A stretch of 46,090 bases of DNA from Clostridia bacterium (lineage in GTDB: Bacteria; Bacillota; Clostridia; Oscillospirales; Acutalibacteraceae), in the NCBI GenBank assembly GCA_017474045.1, contig JAFUHX010000064.1:1-46090 (forward strand). Reading direction: 5' to 3'. Made by a program: the position numbers and the translations under genes. Shown piece by piece: positions 24,092-31,386 of the stretch; within the stretch, counting starts at the first letter, position 1; the number at the start of each line of letters is the position of its first letter. The notes under the pieces were generated by a model. It had not been told where the DNA came from. It saw only the letters and a list, made by a program, of their open reading frames with translations, and made no database searches.

Positions 24092-25459
24092 ATGAACAAA
24101 AACGGTGTTTATATTATCGGTTTGAGCAATGTTGATGAAAAGGTATGCGCCGCTTCCGGCAGGATTTCTACACAAGCCGGAACCGCACTTGAAATTTTTG
24201 AAAGATCTCAGGATAAAGAAAAAAACGCTAACCTTATTTCTAAGGTTACCGCTTCCGGCCACACATCAACTGTTGAACATATTTTTTTCAATCTTGCCTT
24301 CGAAAACGTTTCGGTTGTTGTTGAGCAGTTTATGATTGAGTTTCGTCTTGCTTCTTTCACCGTTAAATCAAGGCGATATGTTGATTTTTCTGACAGCGGA
24401 TATTATGTTCCTGAATTTAAAAACGAAGAAGACAAAGAGCTTTATTGCAACCACATGAACTCATTGTTTTCACTTTACGGTACTCTTTGTGAAAACGGCG
24501 TTGCCAAAGAAGACGCAAGATTTGTTCTTCCTTATTGCTTTTTCAGCAATTTCTATTGCTCCTTGGGCGGAAGAGAGCTTGTTAATGTTCTTCGGGCAAT
24601 GATATACGGAAGAGGAAGAAAAATTAAAGAGATCTATGAACTGGGACTTTCTCTTCTTGGAAAATGCAAAGAGGTTGCTCCCGGAGTTTTTGGAGACTTT
24701 GAAAATAAAAATCAAAAATACTCTGACGAGATTGATTTAAGCTTTATTAAAAAAGAAGAAAGCAATAACATTAAGCCCTCAGTTGAGATTATTTCATATA
24801 GTGAAAACGCCGAAAAAACTGTTGCAGCCTGCGCACTTGTTGAAAAACTTAATCTCGACTCCGAACAAATTGGAAAAATTATTTCAGATGAAGAAACAAC
24901 AAAGAGAGTTATTAATTCTGTTTTAGCTTCATCAAGACCGAGAGCTCTTGAAAGTGTTAACTATTCAATCAGGTTCAACAATGTTTCGCTCTCTACCCTC
25001 ACCCATTTTGCAAGACACAGAATTCAAGGTCTTCAGGTACCTGCACTTTCAGATTGTAACAGAGAAAAATATATTATTCCTCCTTGTCTTGCTGAAAACA
25101 AAGAACTGCTTGAAAAATATGTTGAAGCCTTTGAGAAAACTGCAAAGCTTTATAGTCTTTTCTGTGAAAAAGGTTATAGCGAAAGCGAAACTGTTTATCT
25201 TCTTCTCAGCGGAAATGTTCTTGATATCTGCACTACAATGAACGGAAGAGAGCTTCTTTTGTTTATGAAGCTTCGCTCCTGCAACAGAGCGCAATGGGAA
25301 ATCCGTGCTCTTGCAGTTGAGCTTTTAAAAATGCTCAGGAAAAAATCGCCTGTTTTGTTTAATCACTACGGTCCCAGCTGTTACTGCGGAAATTGTCCGG
25401 AAGGAAAACTCACCTGCGGAAAAGCTAAAGAAATCAAGGAATTTTTCAGTAATTTATAA
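24092..25459 (+). CDS. thyX: Tandem-duplicated flavin-dependent thymidylate synthase
   Basis: A 455-residue protein with two ThyX-like halves (about 1-215 and 225-430); usual ThyX is about 220-250 residues. ThyX makes dTMP from dUMP using FAD, NADPH and methylene-THF. The canonical signature is RHRx7S. In the first half this place reads EFRLASFTVKSRRY (83-96): the RH is lost but the Ser and following RRY are kept. In the second half RHRIQGLQVPALS (308-320) keeps RHR but has Ala at the expected Ser position. The late LRSCNRAQWEIR helix is present only in the second half. The end carries CYCGNCPEGKLTCG, a possible metal-binding Cys cluster. The halves look complementary, as if each supplies part of the active site. 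GAGG precedes the ATG; a hairpin follows at 25508. Confidence 0.87.
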   Translation: MNKNGVYIIGLSNVDEKVCAASGRISTQAGTALEIFERSQDKEKNANLISKVTASGHTSTVEHIFFNLAFENVSVVVEQFMIEFRLASFTVKSRRYVDFSDSGYYVPEFKNEEDKELYCNHMNSLFSLYGTLCENGVAKEDARFVLPYCFFSNFYCSLGGRELVNVLRAMIYGRGRKIKEIYELGLSLLGKCKEVAPGVFGDFENKNQKYSDEIDLSFIKKEESNNIKPSVEIISYSENAEKTVAACALVEKLNLDSEQIGKIISDEETTKRVINSVLASSRPRALESVNYSIRFNNVSLSTLTHFARHRIQGLQVPALSDCNREKYIIPPCLAENKELLEKYVEAFEKTAKLYSLFCEKGYSESETVYLLLSGNVLDICTTMNGRELLLFMKLRSCNRAQWEIRALAVELLKMLRKKSPVLFNHYGPSCYCGNCPEGKLTCGKAKEIKEFFSNL

Positions 25460-25507
25460 CATCAAAACGGACTGTAAAAAAGTTCAACCGCATAAAATAA
25501 TACAAAT

Positions 25508-25550
25508 AAAGGGTTTCTTTTGGCAGTTTAAAAGCTGAAAGAAGCCCTTT
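25508..25550. terminator. Hairpin between convergent thyX and dpaB
   Basis: AAAGGGTTTCTTT / AAAGAAGCCCTTT with one G-T pair and an inner CAG/CTG step. T tracts are weak on both sides but the position between convergent genes fits a shared terminator. Confidence 0.55.
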
Positions 25551-25627
25551 ATAGCTATAAAAACACTAAAAGTAGGCTAAGGTCTTTGTATAAACAAACT
25601 TGCATCGCTGTTTTTATATTTGTTTCT

Positions 25628-26194
25628 CTAAAATATAATCGGTTGAAGCTGTTTTCCGTTCAAGGCAAAAAGAGCCGCTTCCTGCGTTTTTGAAAAGTCA
25701 CAAACTACAGAACGGGGTTTCTTTTCAGAATCATCCTGACGCATTGGTATAAAAAATATCAGTTTGTTATTCAAAAGCTTTCCGATGTTTTCAGCACTCG
25801 CCGCCAGAGAATCATTTGATGAAACACCGATAAGAACCGGCCTTTCGTTTCTGAGATGCGCCTTGGCCGCAAGAGTTACCGGAGTATCATAGATTCCGTT
25901 GGCGAGTTTTCCCAAAGTGTTTCCCGTACATGGAGAAATTATCAACAGATCCAAAAGGTTTTTGGGACCAATTGGCTCAGCCTCTGTTATTGTTGCAATG
26001 ACTTTATTTCCTGTTATTTTTTCAATTTCTTCAATAAAATCCTTTGCCTTGCCAAAACGGGTGTTTAAGCCGGCCGCATTAAAAGACATAATGGGAATTA
26101 TATTAACTTCACTTTCCGATAGTTTTCTAATTTGTTCAACTGTTTTTTTGAATGTACAAAAAGAACCGGTCAGAGCATAACCATAGGTTTTCAT
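25628..26194 (-). CDS. dpaB: Dipicolinate synthase subunit B
   Basis: A 188-residue flavoprotein-fold subunit (SpoVFB). It shows the family opening YGYALTGSFCTF, PIMSFNAAGLNTRFG, and LLIISPCTGNTLGKLANGIYDTPVTLAAKAHLRN in blocks, the flavodoxin/phosphopantothenoylcysteine-decarboxylase type core, and ends with QPIIF. With subunit A it makes dipicolinate from the lysine-pathway intermediate dihydrodipicolinate in the mother cell; the product is loaded with Ca2+ into the spore core. GGCGGTG precedes the ATG; the gap to dpaA is 13 bp. Its presence marks the organism as a spore former. Confidence 0.95.
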   Translation of the reverse strand: MKTYGYALTGSFCTFKKTVEQIRKLSESEVNIIPIMSFNAAGLNTRFGKAKDFIEEIEKITGNKVIATITEAEPIGPKNLLDLLIISPCTGNTLGKLANGIYDTPVTLAAKAHLRNERPVLIGVSSNDSLAASAENIGKLLNNKLIFFIPMRQDDSEKKPRSVVCDFSKTQEAALFALNGKQLQPIIF

Positions 26195-26207
26195 ATTTTC
26201 ACCGCCG

Positions 26208-27044
26208 TTATATCAAATTTTTAATTGTTTTATAAATTATTCTTGCTGATGTTTCCGGATAATATCTTCCGGGTAGCGATGGGGCAAAAATATATTTTGC
26301 AGTCTCGTCATTAAAGAACTTTTCATCTGAACCGTAGGGAGCTGATGCCAGCTCAATAAACAAAGAGTTTTTCCTTGTTTTATTTATTGCGTCATGAGAA
26401 AAAACATTAAAAGGAACTGTTGATATTATTATATCGAAATGAAAAACCGTTTTTTCAATGTCTGAAATTTCAAGTGTTTTATATCCGAGACACTGTGCTT
26501 TTGCCCTTTGTTCAGCACTTCTGGCGGCAATATAGATATTTGCACCAAGCGAGCTTAATAATAACGCACACAGTTGCGATACTCTTCCAAAGCCGCTGAT
26601 TAAAACCTTCTGAGAATTAATGAAGCAATCGCGGTTTTCAAAAATAATCTGAAGTGCAGCCTGCGCTGTCAGATAAGCGTTTTTTAAAACCAAAGCTTCA
26701 TCCGAACAGAAATCATAAATCTCATAATTTTTGAAAACAGCTTTTGTTTTTTCCGAAAAATTACCGCCGATTATTTTTGCCTTGTCATTAATTTGCTTTT
26801 TCAGGTCTGAAAGCCTTATGGGCTCAGCAGTATTAAGAGAAAAAACTGTTTTTCCGTTTTTGCTGACAGGTATTGGAAGAATTATTGTTCCGGCCTCAGA
26901 AACAAGCTTTTTTCTTTTTTTCAAATCATTTCCGTCTTGAATATGTTCAACACCAAGATCATGTTCTTTCAAAATATTATAAAGTTCAATTTGCCTTTTA
27001 TCGCCACCAAGAATAACAATATTTTTCGTTCTATCCAAAAACAT
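26208..27044 (-). CDS. dpaA: Dipicolinate synthase subunit A
   Basis: A 278-residue NAD(P)H-binding subunit (SpoVFA). The N-terminal domain starts IVILGGDKRQIELYNIL, and the C-terminal Rossmann domain has VLISGFGRVSQLCALLLSSLGA (nucleotide loop GxGxxx) and FDIIISTVPFNVF; the late IELASAPYG and APSLPGRYYPETSARII segments are typical. Start: a GTG directly upstream (27047) belongs to the ribosome-site region; ATG 27044 after GAGGCGG is preferred. It is the first gene of the dpaAB pair and lies divergent from murC. Confidence 0.94.
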   Translation of the reverse strand: MFLDRTKNIVILGGDKRQIELYNILKEHDLGVEHIQDGNDLKKRKKLVSEAGTIILPIPVSKNGKTVFSLNTAEPIRLSDLKKQINDKAKIIGGNFSEKTKAVFKNYEIYDFCSDEALVLKNAYLTAQAALQIIFENRDCFINSQKVLISGFGRVSQLCALLLSSLGANIYIAARSAEQRAKAQCLGYKTLEISDIEKTVFHFDIIISTVPFNVFSHDAINKTRKNSLFIELASAPYGSDEKFFNDETAKYIFAPSLPGRYYPETSARIIYKTIKNLI

Positions 27045-27101
27045 CACCGCCTCAAAACATATTATGCGGTAAAAAAATATCTGTTAATTTTGAAAAAAGT
27101 G

Positions 27102-27130
27102 TTTACTAAGTCAGAAAAATGAAATATAAT
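27102..27130 (+). promoter_or_regulatory. Sigma-A promoter of murC
   Basis: TTTACT (27102-27107), 17-bp spacer, TATAAT (27125-27130); predicted start about 35 nt before the murC ATG. Confidence 0.6.
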
Positions 27131-27172
27131 GATGTAGTTATAGATCAGAAATTTTTTTGAAAGGTGAAAACT

Positions 27173-28546
27173 ATGCTTGATATAGATAAACTTCTTAAGG
27201 AGATTAAAAGAATTCATTTTATCGGAATCGGCGGCTCAGGAATGTGCCCGTTAGCTGAAATTCTTCACAGCTGGGGATATATTATTACCGGTTCTGATAA
27301 CAACCCCGGTGACAATATTGATAAGCTTCGTTCTTTCGGCATCGAAATTACCATGGGTCAGAAGGCAGAAAACATTAACGGGGCGGAAATGATTGTTTAT
27401 ACAGCTGCTCTTTTAAGCGACAACCCCGAGCTTGTTGCCGCAAAAAGCAGCAACATTCCCACCTTTGAGCGCTCAAAGCTTTTCGGGGCAATAACCAGAA
27501 TGTATTCAAACTGTATTGGTGTTTGCGGAACTCACGGCAAAACCACAGTTACATCCATGCTTTCTCAGATTCTTATTATGGCCGACAAGGACCCAACAGC
27601 TGTTATAGGCGGAAGACTGCCTTTGATTGACAGCCACGGAAGAGCCGGTAAGAGTGATATTATGGTTTGCGAAGCCTGCGAATTTGTTGATACCTTCCTT
27701 GATCTTTCTCCTGACACAGCAGTTATTCTCAACATTGATGAGGACCATCTTGACTATTTTAAGACTCTTGACAACATAATCAAATCATTTACAAAATTTT
27801 CTCTTTTAACAACCAATACTCTTATTTACAACGGTGATGACGAAAACAGCGTTAAAGCCGTTAAAGATGTTGAAAGAAAAAAGATTACCTTCGGTTTTTC
27901 AAACAAAAACGACTATTACTGCGAAAACGTTACTTATAACAAAGGTGCTTTTGGCGAATTTGATGTAATTTATAACGGTAAAAAGCTTTGCAGAATCAAG
28001 CTTAATATTCCCGGAAAGCACAATATTCTCAATGCCCTTGCCGCCTTCGCAGCTGCCTCTGATTGCGGTGTTGAAGCTGAGGACTGCAAAAAAGGAATTG
28101 AAGCTTTTTCCGGCGCCGGAAGACGCTTCGAAATCCTTGCTGAAATAAACGGCATTACTGTTGCTGACGACTACGCTCATCATCCCGGAGAGCTTGAAGC
28201 AATTCTTTCTTCTGTTATGAAAATGGGTTACAAAAAGGTCTGGGCTGTTTTTCAACCCTTTACCTATTCGAGAACTTCTATTTTGTTTGATGATTTCGTC
28301 AGAGTTCTTCAGATTCCCGACAAATGTGTTATGACAGAAATTATGGGTTCCAGAGAGATCAACACTTATAATATTTACACAAAAGACCTTGCCGAAAAAA
28401 TTCCCGGAAGCGTTTGGTTCAATGGATTTGATGAAGTATCACGCTATGTTGTTGACAACGCTGAAAGCGGAGATTTAATTATTACCCTTGGGTGCGGTGA
28501 TATTTATAAAGCGGCAAAAATCATGATTAACTTATTAAAAGAATAA
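27173..28546 (+). CDS. murC: UDP-N-acetylmuramate--L-alanine ligase
   Basis: A 457-residue cytosolic Mur ligase that adds L-Ala to UDP-MurNAc, the first peptide step in peptidoglycan synthesis. Three domains are visible: the UDP-binding Rossmann part with HFIGIGGSGM (15-24), the ATP domain with GTHGKTT (119-125) and LNIDEDHLDYF, and the C-terminal domain with DDYAHHPGE. Length is normal. Start: GTG 27164 is part of the AAAGGTG ribosome site; ATG 27173 follows it by 7 nt. It has its own promoter and a strong terminator at 28553, so it is a one-gene unit. Confidence 0.97.
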   Translation: MLDIDKLLKEIKRIHFIGIGGSGMCPLAEILHSWGYIITGSDNNPGDNIDKLRSFGIEITMGQKAENINGAEMIVYTAALLSDNPELVAAKSSNIPTFERSKLFGAITRMYSNCIGVCGTHGKTTVTSMLSQILIMADKDPTAVIGGRLPLIDSHGRAGKSDIMVCEACEFVDTFLDLSPDTAVILNIDEDHLDYFKTLDNIIKSFTKFSLLTTNTLIYNGDDENSVKAVKDVERKKITFGFSNKNDYYCENVTYNKGAFGEFDVIYNGKKLCRIKLNIPGKHNILNALAAFAAASDCGVEAEDCKKGIEAFSGAGRRFEILAEINGITVADDYAHHPGELEAILSSVMKMGYKKVWAVFQPFTYSRTSILFDDFVRVLQIPDKCVMTEIMGSREINTYNIYTKDLAEKIPGSVWFNGFDEVSRYVVDNAESGDLIITLGCGDIYKAAKIMINLLKE

Positions 28547-28552
28547 CCAGAA

Positions 28553-28595
28553 ATTGCCATGTTTCTTTTTAAAGAAGCATGGCAATAATATTTTC
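28553..28595 (+). terminator. Terminator of murC
   Basis: ATTGCCATGTTTCTT / AAGAAGCATGGCAAT, a 15-bp stem with one G-T pair and a 4-nt loop, followed by AATATTTT. Confidence 0.75.
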
Positions 28596-28847
28596 AGCGG
28601 ATAAAAGTCTTGCGTTTGTGGCTTTTCCGCATACTTTAAAAATGCGGGGAAGCCTTGCATTTTTGAAAAAACGAGAGAGCTATAAGAAGACAGAAGTTTT
28701 TTTATAGCTCTTTTCATATAAGCGAAAAAGGGCTTTTTCAGATTTTGACATTCAGAAAAAGCCCTTAAATTATTTAGTTCATTCGGTCCGTGATTGTTTG
28801 ACCGTTCCGGTTATTTTTTGAAAAGCAAAATTGAAACATTCATATTA
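28596..28847. other. Gene-free stretch with further hairpins
   Basis: Between murC's terminator and the PepSY gene no protein is supported. It holds a 13-bp stem GGCTTTTCCGCAT / ATGCGGGGAAGCC with G-T pairs (28620-28654), GAGCTATA / TATAGCTC (28677-28710) followed by TTTT, and the hairpin at 28728-28766. Only the last has an obvious role. Confidence 0.45.
28728..28766 (-). terminator. Terminator downstream of the PepSY gene
   Basis: AAGGGCTTTTTC / GAAAAAGCCCTT, 12-bp perfect stem; on the minus strand followed by TTTCGC. It lies about 80 bp beyond the stop at 28848. Confidence 0.6.
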
Positions 28848-29399
28848 TCAAAGTTTAAAAAGATTTGTTATGTAAATAATTAATTCTTCAATAAGTGCAA
28901 TAAAGCTTGCAAGAGTTTCGTTGCCACCGGCAATCAGTTCATAATCTTTTCCGGTTACATCGCCGTCATAGGCAGAAACCTCAATGTCATAGCGTTTTGC
29001 TCCGTCGATAAACTCAACATCATAGCTGTTATCTTCTCCATCATAGGAAACCTTAAGGGCTCTGACATCTGAATTTCCATAGAATTCAATTGCTTTTTCT
29101 TTAGCTTCCTGAGCTGTTATGTTCTTTTCATTTTTTGTGTAAACATCAAAATAATCAGCTGAGGCAGAAAGGATTTTTCCGTCCTGATCGATTTCATAAT
29201 CATATTCACCGTCAAGAGCAGAAAATTCAATTTCGAAAACGCCTTCGTCAAGCTCAGCATTAGTAAAATTAACTAATGTTTTGCCTGAGTCTTTGAGAGC
29301 GATGTTTTTTGCTTCATCAACTGATATTGCTGCAAGAGAAAAAACAGAAAGAGAGCAAACCATTAAAATTGCTAAAGTAACAGATAAAAATTTCTTCAT
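28848..29399 (-). CDS. Secreted protein with two PepSY domains
   Basis: A 183-residue protein with a signal peptide (residues 1-24: KKFLSVTLAILMVCSLSVFSLAA). The rest has two PepSY-type units: SVDEAKNIALKDSG...FEIEFSALDGEYDYEIDQDGKIL (about 26-78) and TAQEAKEKAIEFYG...YDVEFIDGAKRYDIEVSAYDGDV (about 94-150), each an alpha-beta unit ending in an acidic turn. PepSY domains are thought to inhibit or modulate secreted peptidases. A hydrophobic C-terminal tail (about 160-183) may associate with the membrane. It follows the binding-lipoprotein gene by 100 bp. Confidence 0.82.
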   Translation of the reverse strand: MKKFLSVTLAILMVCSLSVFSLAAISVDEAKNIALKDSGKTLVNFTNAELDEGVFEIEFSALDGEYDYEIDQDGKILSASADYFDVYTKNEKNITAQEAKEKAIEFYGNSDVRALKVSYDGEDNSYDVEFIDGAKRYDIEVSAYDGDVTGKDYELIAGGNETLASFIALIEELIIYITNLFKL

Positions 29400-29499
29400 A
29401 ATAACACCATTCTTTCATTTTTATTTTTTAAAGCTTTTTGCTTTTCGTAATATAAATGCAGAAGAATGTTATTTTATTGCAACAGATTTAAAAATTTTT

Positions 29500-30711
29500 T
29501 TAAATTTCAATTAAAATTCCAAAATGACCGGTAAAATTATTGGTTTTTTTCATGTAAAGAGCTTCTCTTGAAGTCTTGCCGTCTGAATCAAATTTAATCT
29601 TTCCCGACTTTCCGTTAAAGCTGACTTTTTTTATTGCCTTAATAAGCTTTTTTCCCGAAACAACATTTTTATCTGCCATTGAATTTATTAAAACATCATA
29701 GGCGTCAAAGCTCATCAGAGAAATTGAAGAAACAACATTGCTCTGTCCGTTGAGTGACTTAATCTGTTTGTTTGAGTTGACCCACTCTCTCATTGCGTTA
29801 TCAAATTCACTTGTTGTATCAGACTTGCAAAAAGCCATGGTGTATGCAATTACCGTACTATCTTCGACCGGCTTAAAAATTGCGCCTATATCCCAGGCAT
29901 AAGTTGAAACAATCGGGATTGAAACCTCATTATTTTTGATTTCTGAAATGAACGAAGGGGCATAGCTATAGCTGATGGGAAGAAAGAAAGCATCGCATTT
30001 TTCTTCGACAGCCCTTGAAATTACAGATGAAAAATCGTCTTCATCTTTTTCAATCTTTAGATTAATAACCTTGCCACCCAAGTCATTAAATTCATTAGTA
30101 AAATATAAAACCGTACTTTGACTTTCATCGTTACCCAAAACAGAAACTGTGCAGATTTTTCTTTTTCCAAGATTGCGATATAAATAAAGCGCTATTTTTT
30201 CGCCTAAGGTGTTATTTGAAACACCCAGAGAAAAAATATTGCTATAGCTTTCACAAAGTCCCATTCCACTCATTGTGGGAGAGACTACGGGTATTCCGGC
30301 ATTATTGAAGATATCTGCCGCTTCAAAAACACTATCGCAACCGTAGGAGCCGATTACTGCATTGACATTTTGGGAAACGAGATTCTGCGCCGCCTCAACA
30401 GCACCGGAATCAGTTGATTTTGTGTCTGCAACAACAAGTTCAATTTTATATTCCTCTTCGCCTATCTTAACCTTATTTCTGAGCTCATTGGCGTATTTTA
30501 TTCCCACAAGCTCTGCCTTGCCTCCATAGGAATCTTTTCCGCTAAGAGGCTCAAAAACACCGATTTTAATTATATTTTCATCTTCAGAAACGGTTGTTTC
30601 TTCTGTTTTTGATGGATTCGAATTGTCAAGACTTTCTGTTGGTTTTTGACATGAGCAAAGAAAAGAGAAAACAAAAATTATCAGCATTAATAACGAAACT
30701 AACCTTTTCAT
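29500..30711 (-). CDS. ABC-type substrate-binding lipoprotein (LivJ-like)
   Basis: A 403-residue lipoprotein: residues 1-20 form a lipoprotein signal with lipobox LCSC (Cys20), made mature by Lgt encoded at 41430. The rest is a type I periplasmic-binding fold (peripla_BP_6): IKIGVFEPLSGKDSYGGKAELVGIKYAN at the start, NAVIGSYGCDSVFEAADIFNNAGIPVVSP, and FDAYDVLINSM near the end. Relatives bind branched-chain amino acids or amides for Liv transporters. No permease or ATPase genes of that system are in the window, so this is an orphan; the partner may be elsewhere. It lies 27 bp after the shortened dehydrogenase gene. Confidence 0.87.
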   Translation of the reverse strand: MKRLVSLLMLIIFVFSFLCSCQKPTESLDNSNPSKTEETTVSEDENIIKIGVFEPLSGKDSYGGKAELVGIKYANELRNKVKIGEEEYKIELVVADTKSTDSGAVEAAQNLVSQNVNAVIGSYGCDSVFEAADIFNNAGIPVVSPTMSGMGLCESYSNIFSLGVSNNTLGEKIALYLYRNLGKRKICTVSVLGNDESQSTVLYFTNEFNDLGGKVINLKIEKDEDDFSSVISRAVEEKCDAFFLPISYSYAPSFISEIKNNEVSIPIVSTYAWDIGAIFKPVEDSTVIAYTMAFCKSDTTSEFDNAMREWVNSNKQIKSLNGQSNVVSSISLMSFDAYDVLINSMADKNVVSGKKLIKAIKKVSFNGKSGKIKFDSDGKTSREALYMKKTNNFTGHFGILIEI

Positions 30712-30738
30712 CTGACATCCGCCCTATCGTTTTAAAAT

Positions 30739-31329
30739 TCAAATTGAAAAATCTTTGTTTATCAGTAAATCTTCAAGAGAAAGCTCAAAAACAGATATTG
30801 CTCCTGATTTTCCCTTTTTATTCATTGAATAAACCGCCTTTGAAAAACAAAGCATTGCATTGGCAGTAAATTCATAAATATCTTTTATTTCAGCCCTTCC
30901 GACTGAAAGCATTATATCAGGTAATTTAAATTCTTTACATATTTTTTTCAAAAGAGAGAACAAGCCCGGATCCGTTCCGGCTCCCACAAGACAAAGCTTT
31001 CTGCCTTTCAGAGCATATCTGTTGCAGCGTCTTAAATGCTCACCGAAATCTTTTTTATTCTGATAAGGATCAACTAAATTGAAAAACTGAGAAAGATATG
31101 CCGAAGTTACCGGCAAATCAAAATCGCTTCCCATGCAATTAATCATAACATCAATTTTATCTTGGAATTCGGAAACATATTCAAATCCGTAAACATCCGC
31201 ATTTGCCGGTAAAGCTATAAGCCGTGGGTCTCTTCTTGTAAAAACTCCAACAATTTCTGTTTCTTCTTTTTCAGCAGAAGAAACAACTGCTTTTCCAAGC
31301 CTTCCTAAGCCGCAAACACCAATTTTCAT
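30739..31329 (-). pseudogene. Diaminopimelate dehydrogenase with a large internal deletion
   Basis: A 196-residue frame in place of the usual about 320-330. Residues 1-135 match the N-terminal part of meso-diaminopimelate dehydrogenase (Ddh): MKIGVCGLGRLGKA (nucleotide loop), VMINCMGSDFDLP, NLVDPYQN, and LVGAGTDPGLFSL. Only about 25 residues later the sequence continues with FTANAMLCFSKAVYSMNKKGKSGAISVFELSLEDLL, which is the C-terminus of Ddh. Roughly 120 residues, including much of the substrate-binding and dimer domain, are missing, yet the frame is intact. It is either a decayed gene or a reduced protein with a new role. Start: ATG 31329 with GGAGTGG ahead; a GTG three codons upstream is less likely. 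Confidence 0.72.
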
Positions 31330-31386
31330 AAGAACCACTCCGATGTTAAATTATTTTATTATATTAACATCGAAGTTTTTATATGT

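Noticed and set aside
27058-27084. A sigma-K-like promoter for dpaAB (AC, 16 bp, CATAATATG)
   Set aside because: Sigma-K control is expected from Bacillus, but the start point would fall within the ribosome binding site, leaving almost no leader, and one -10 base does not match.
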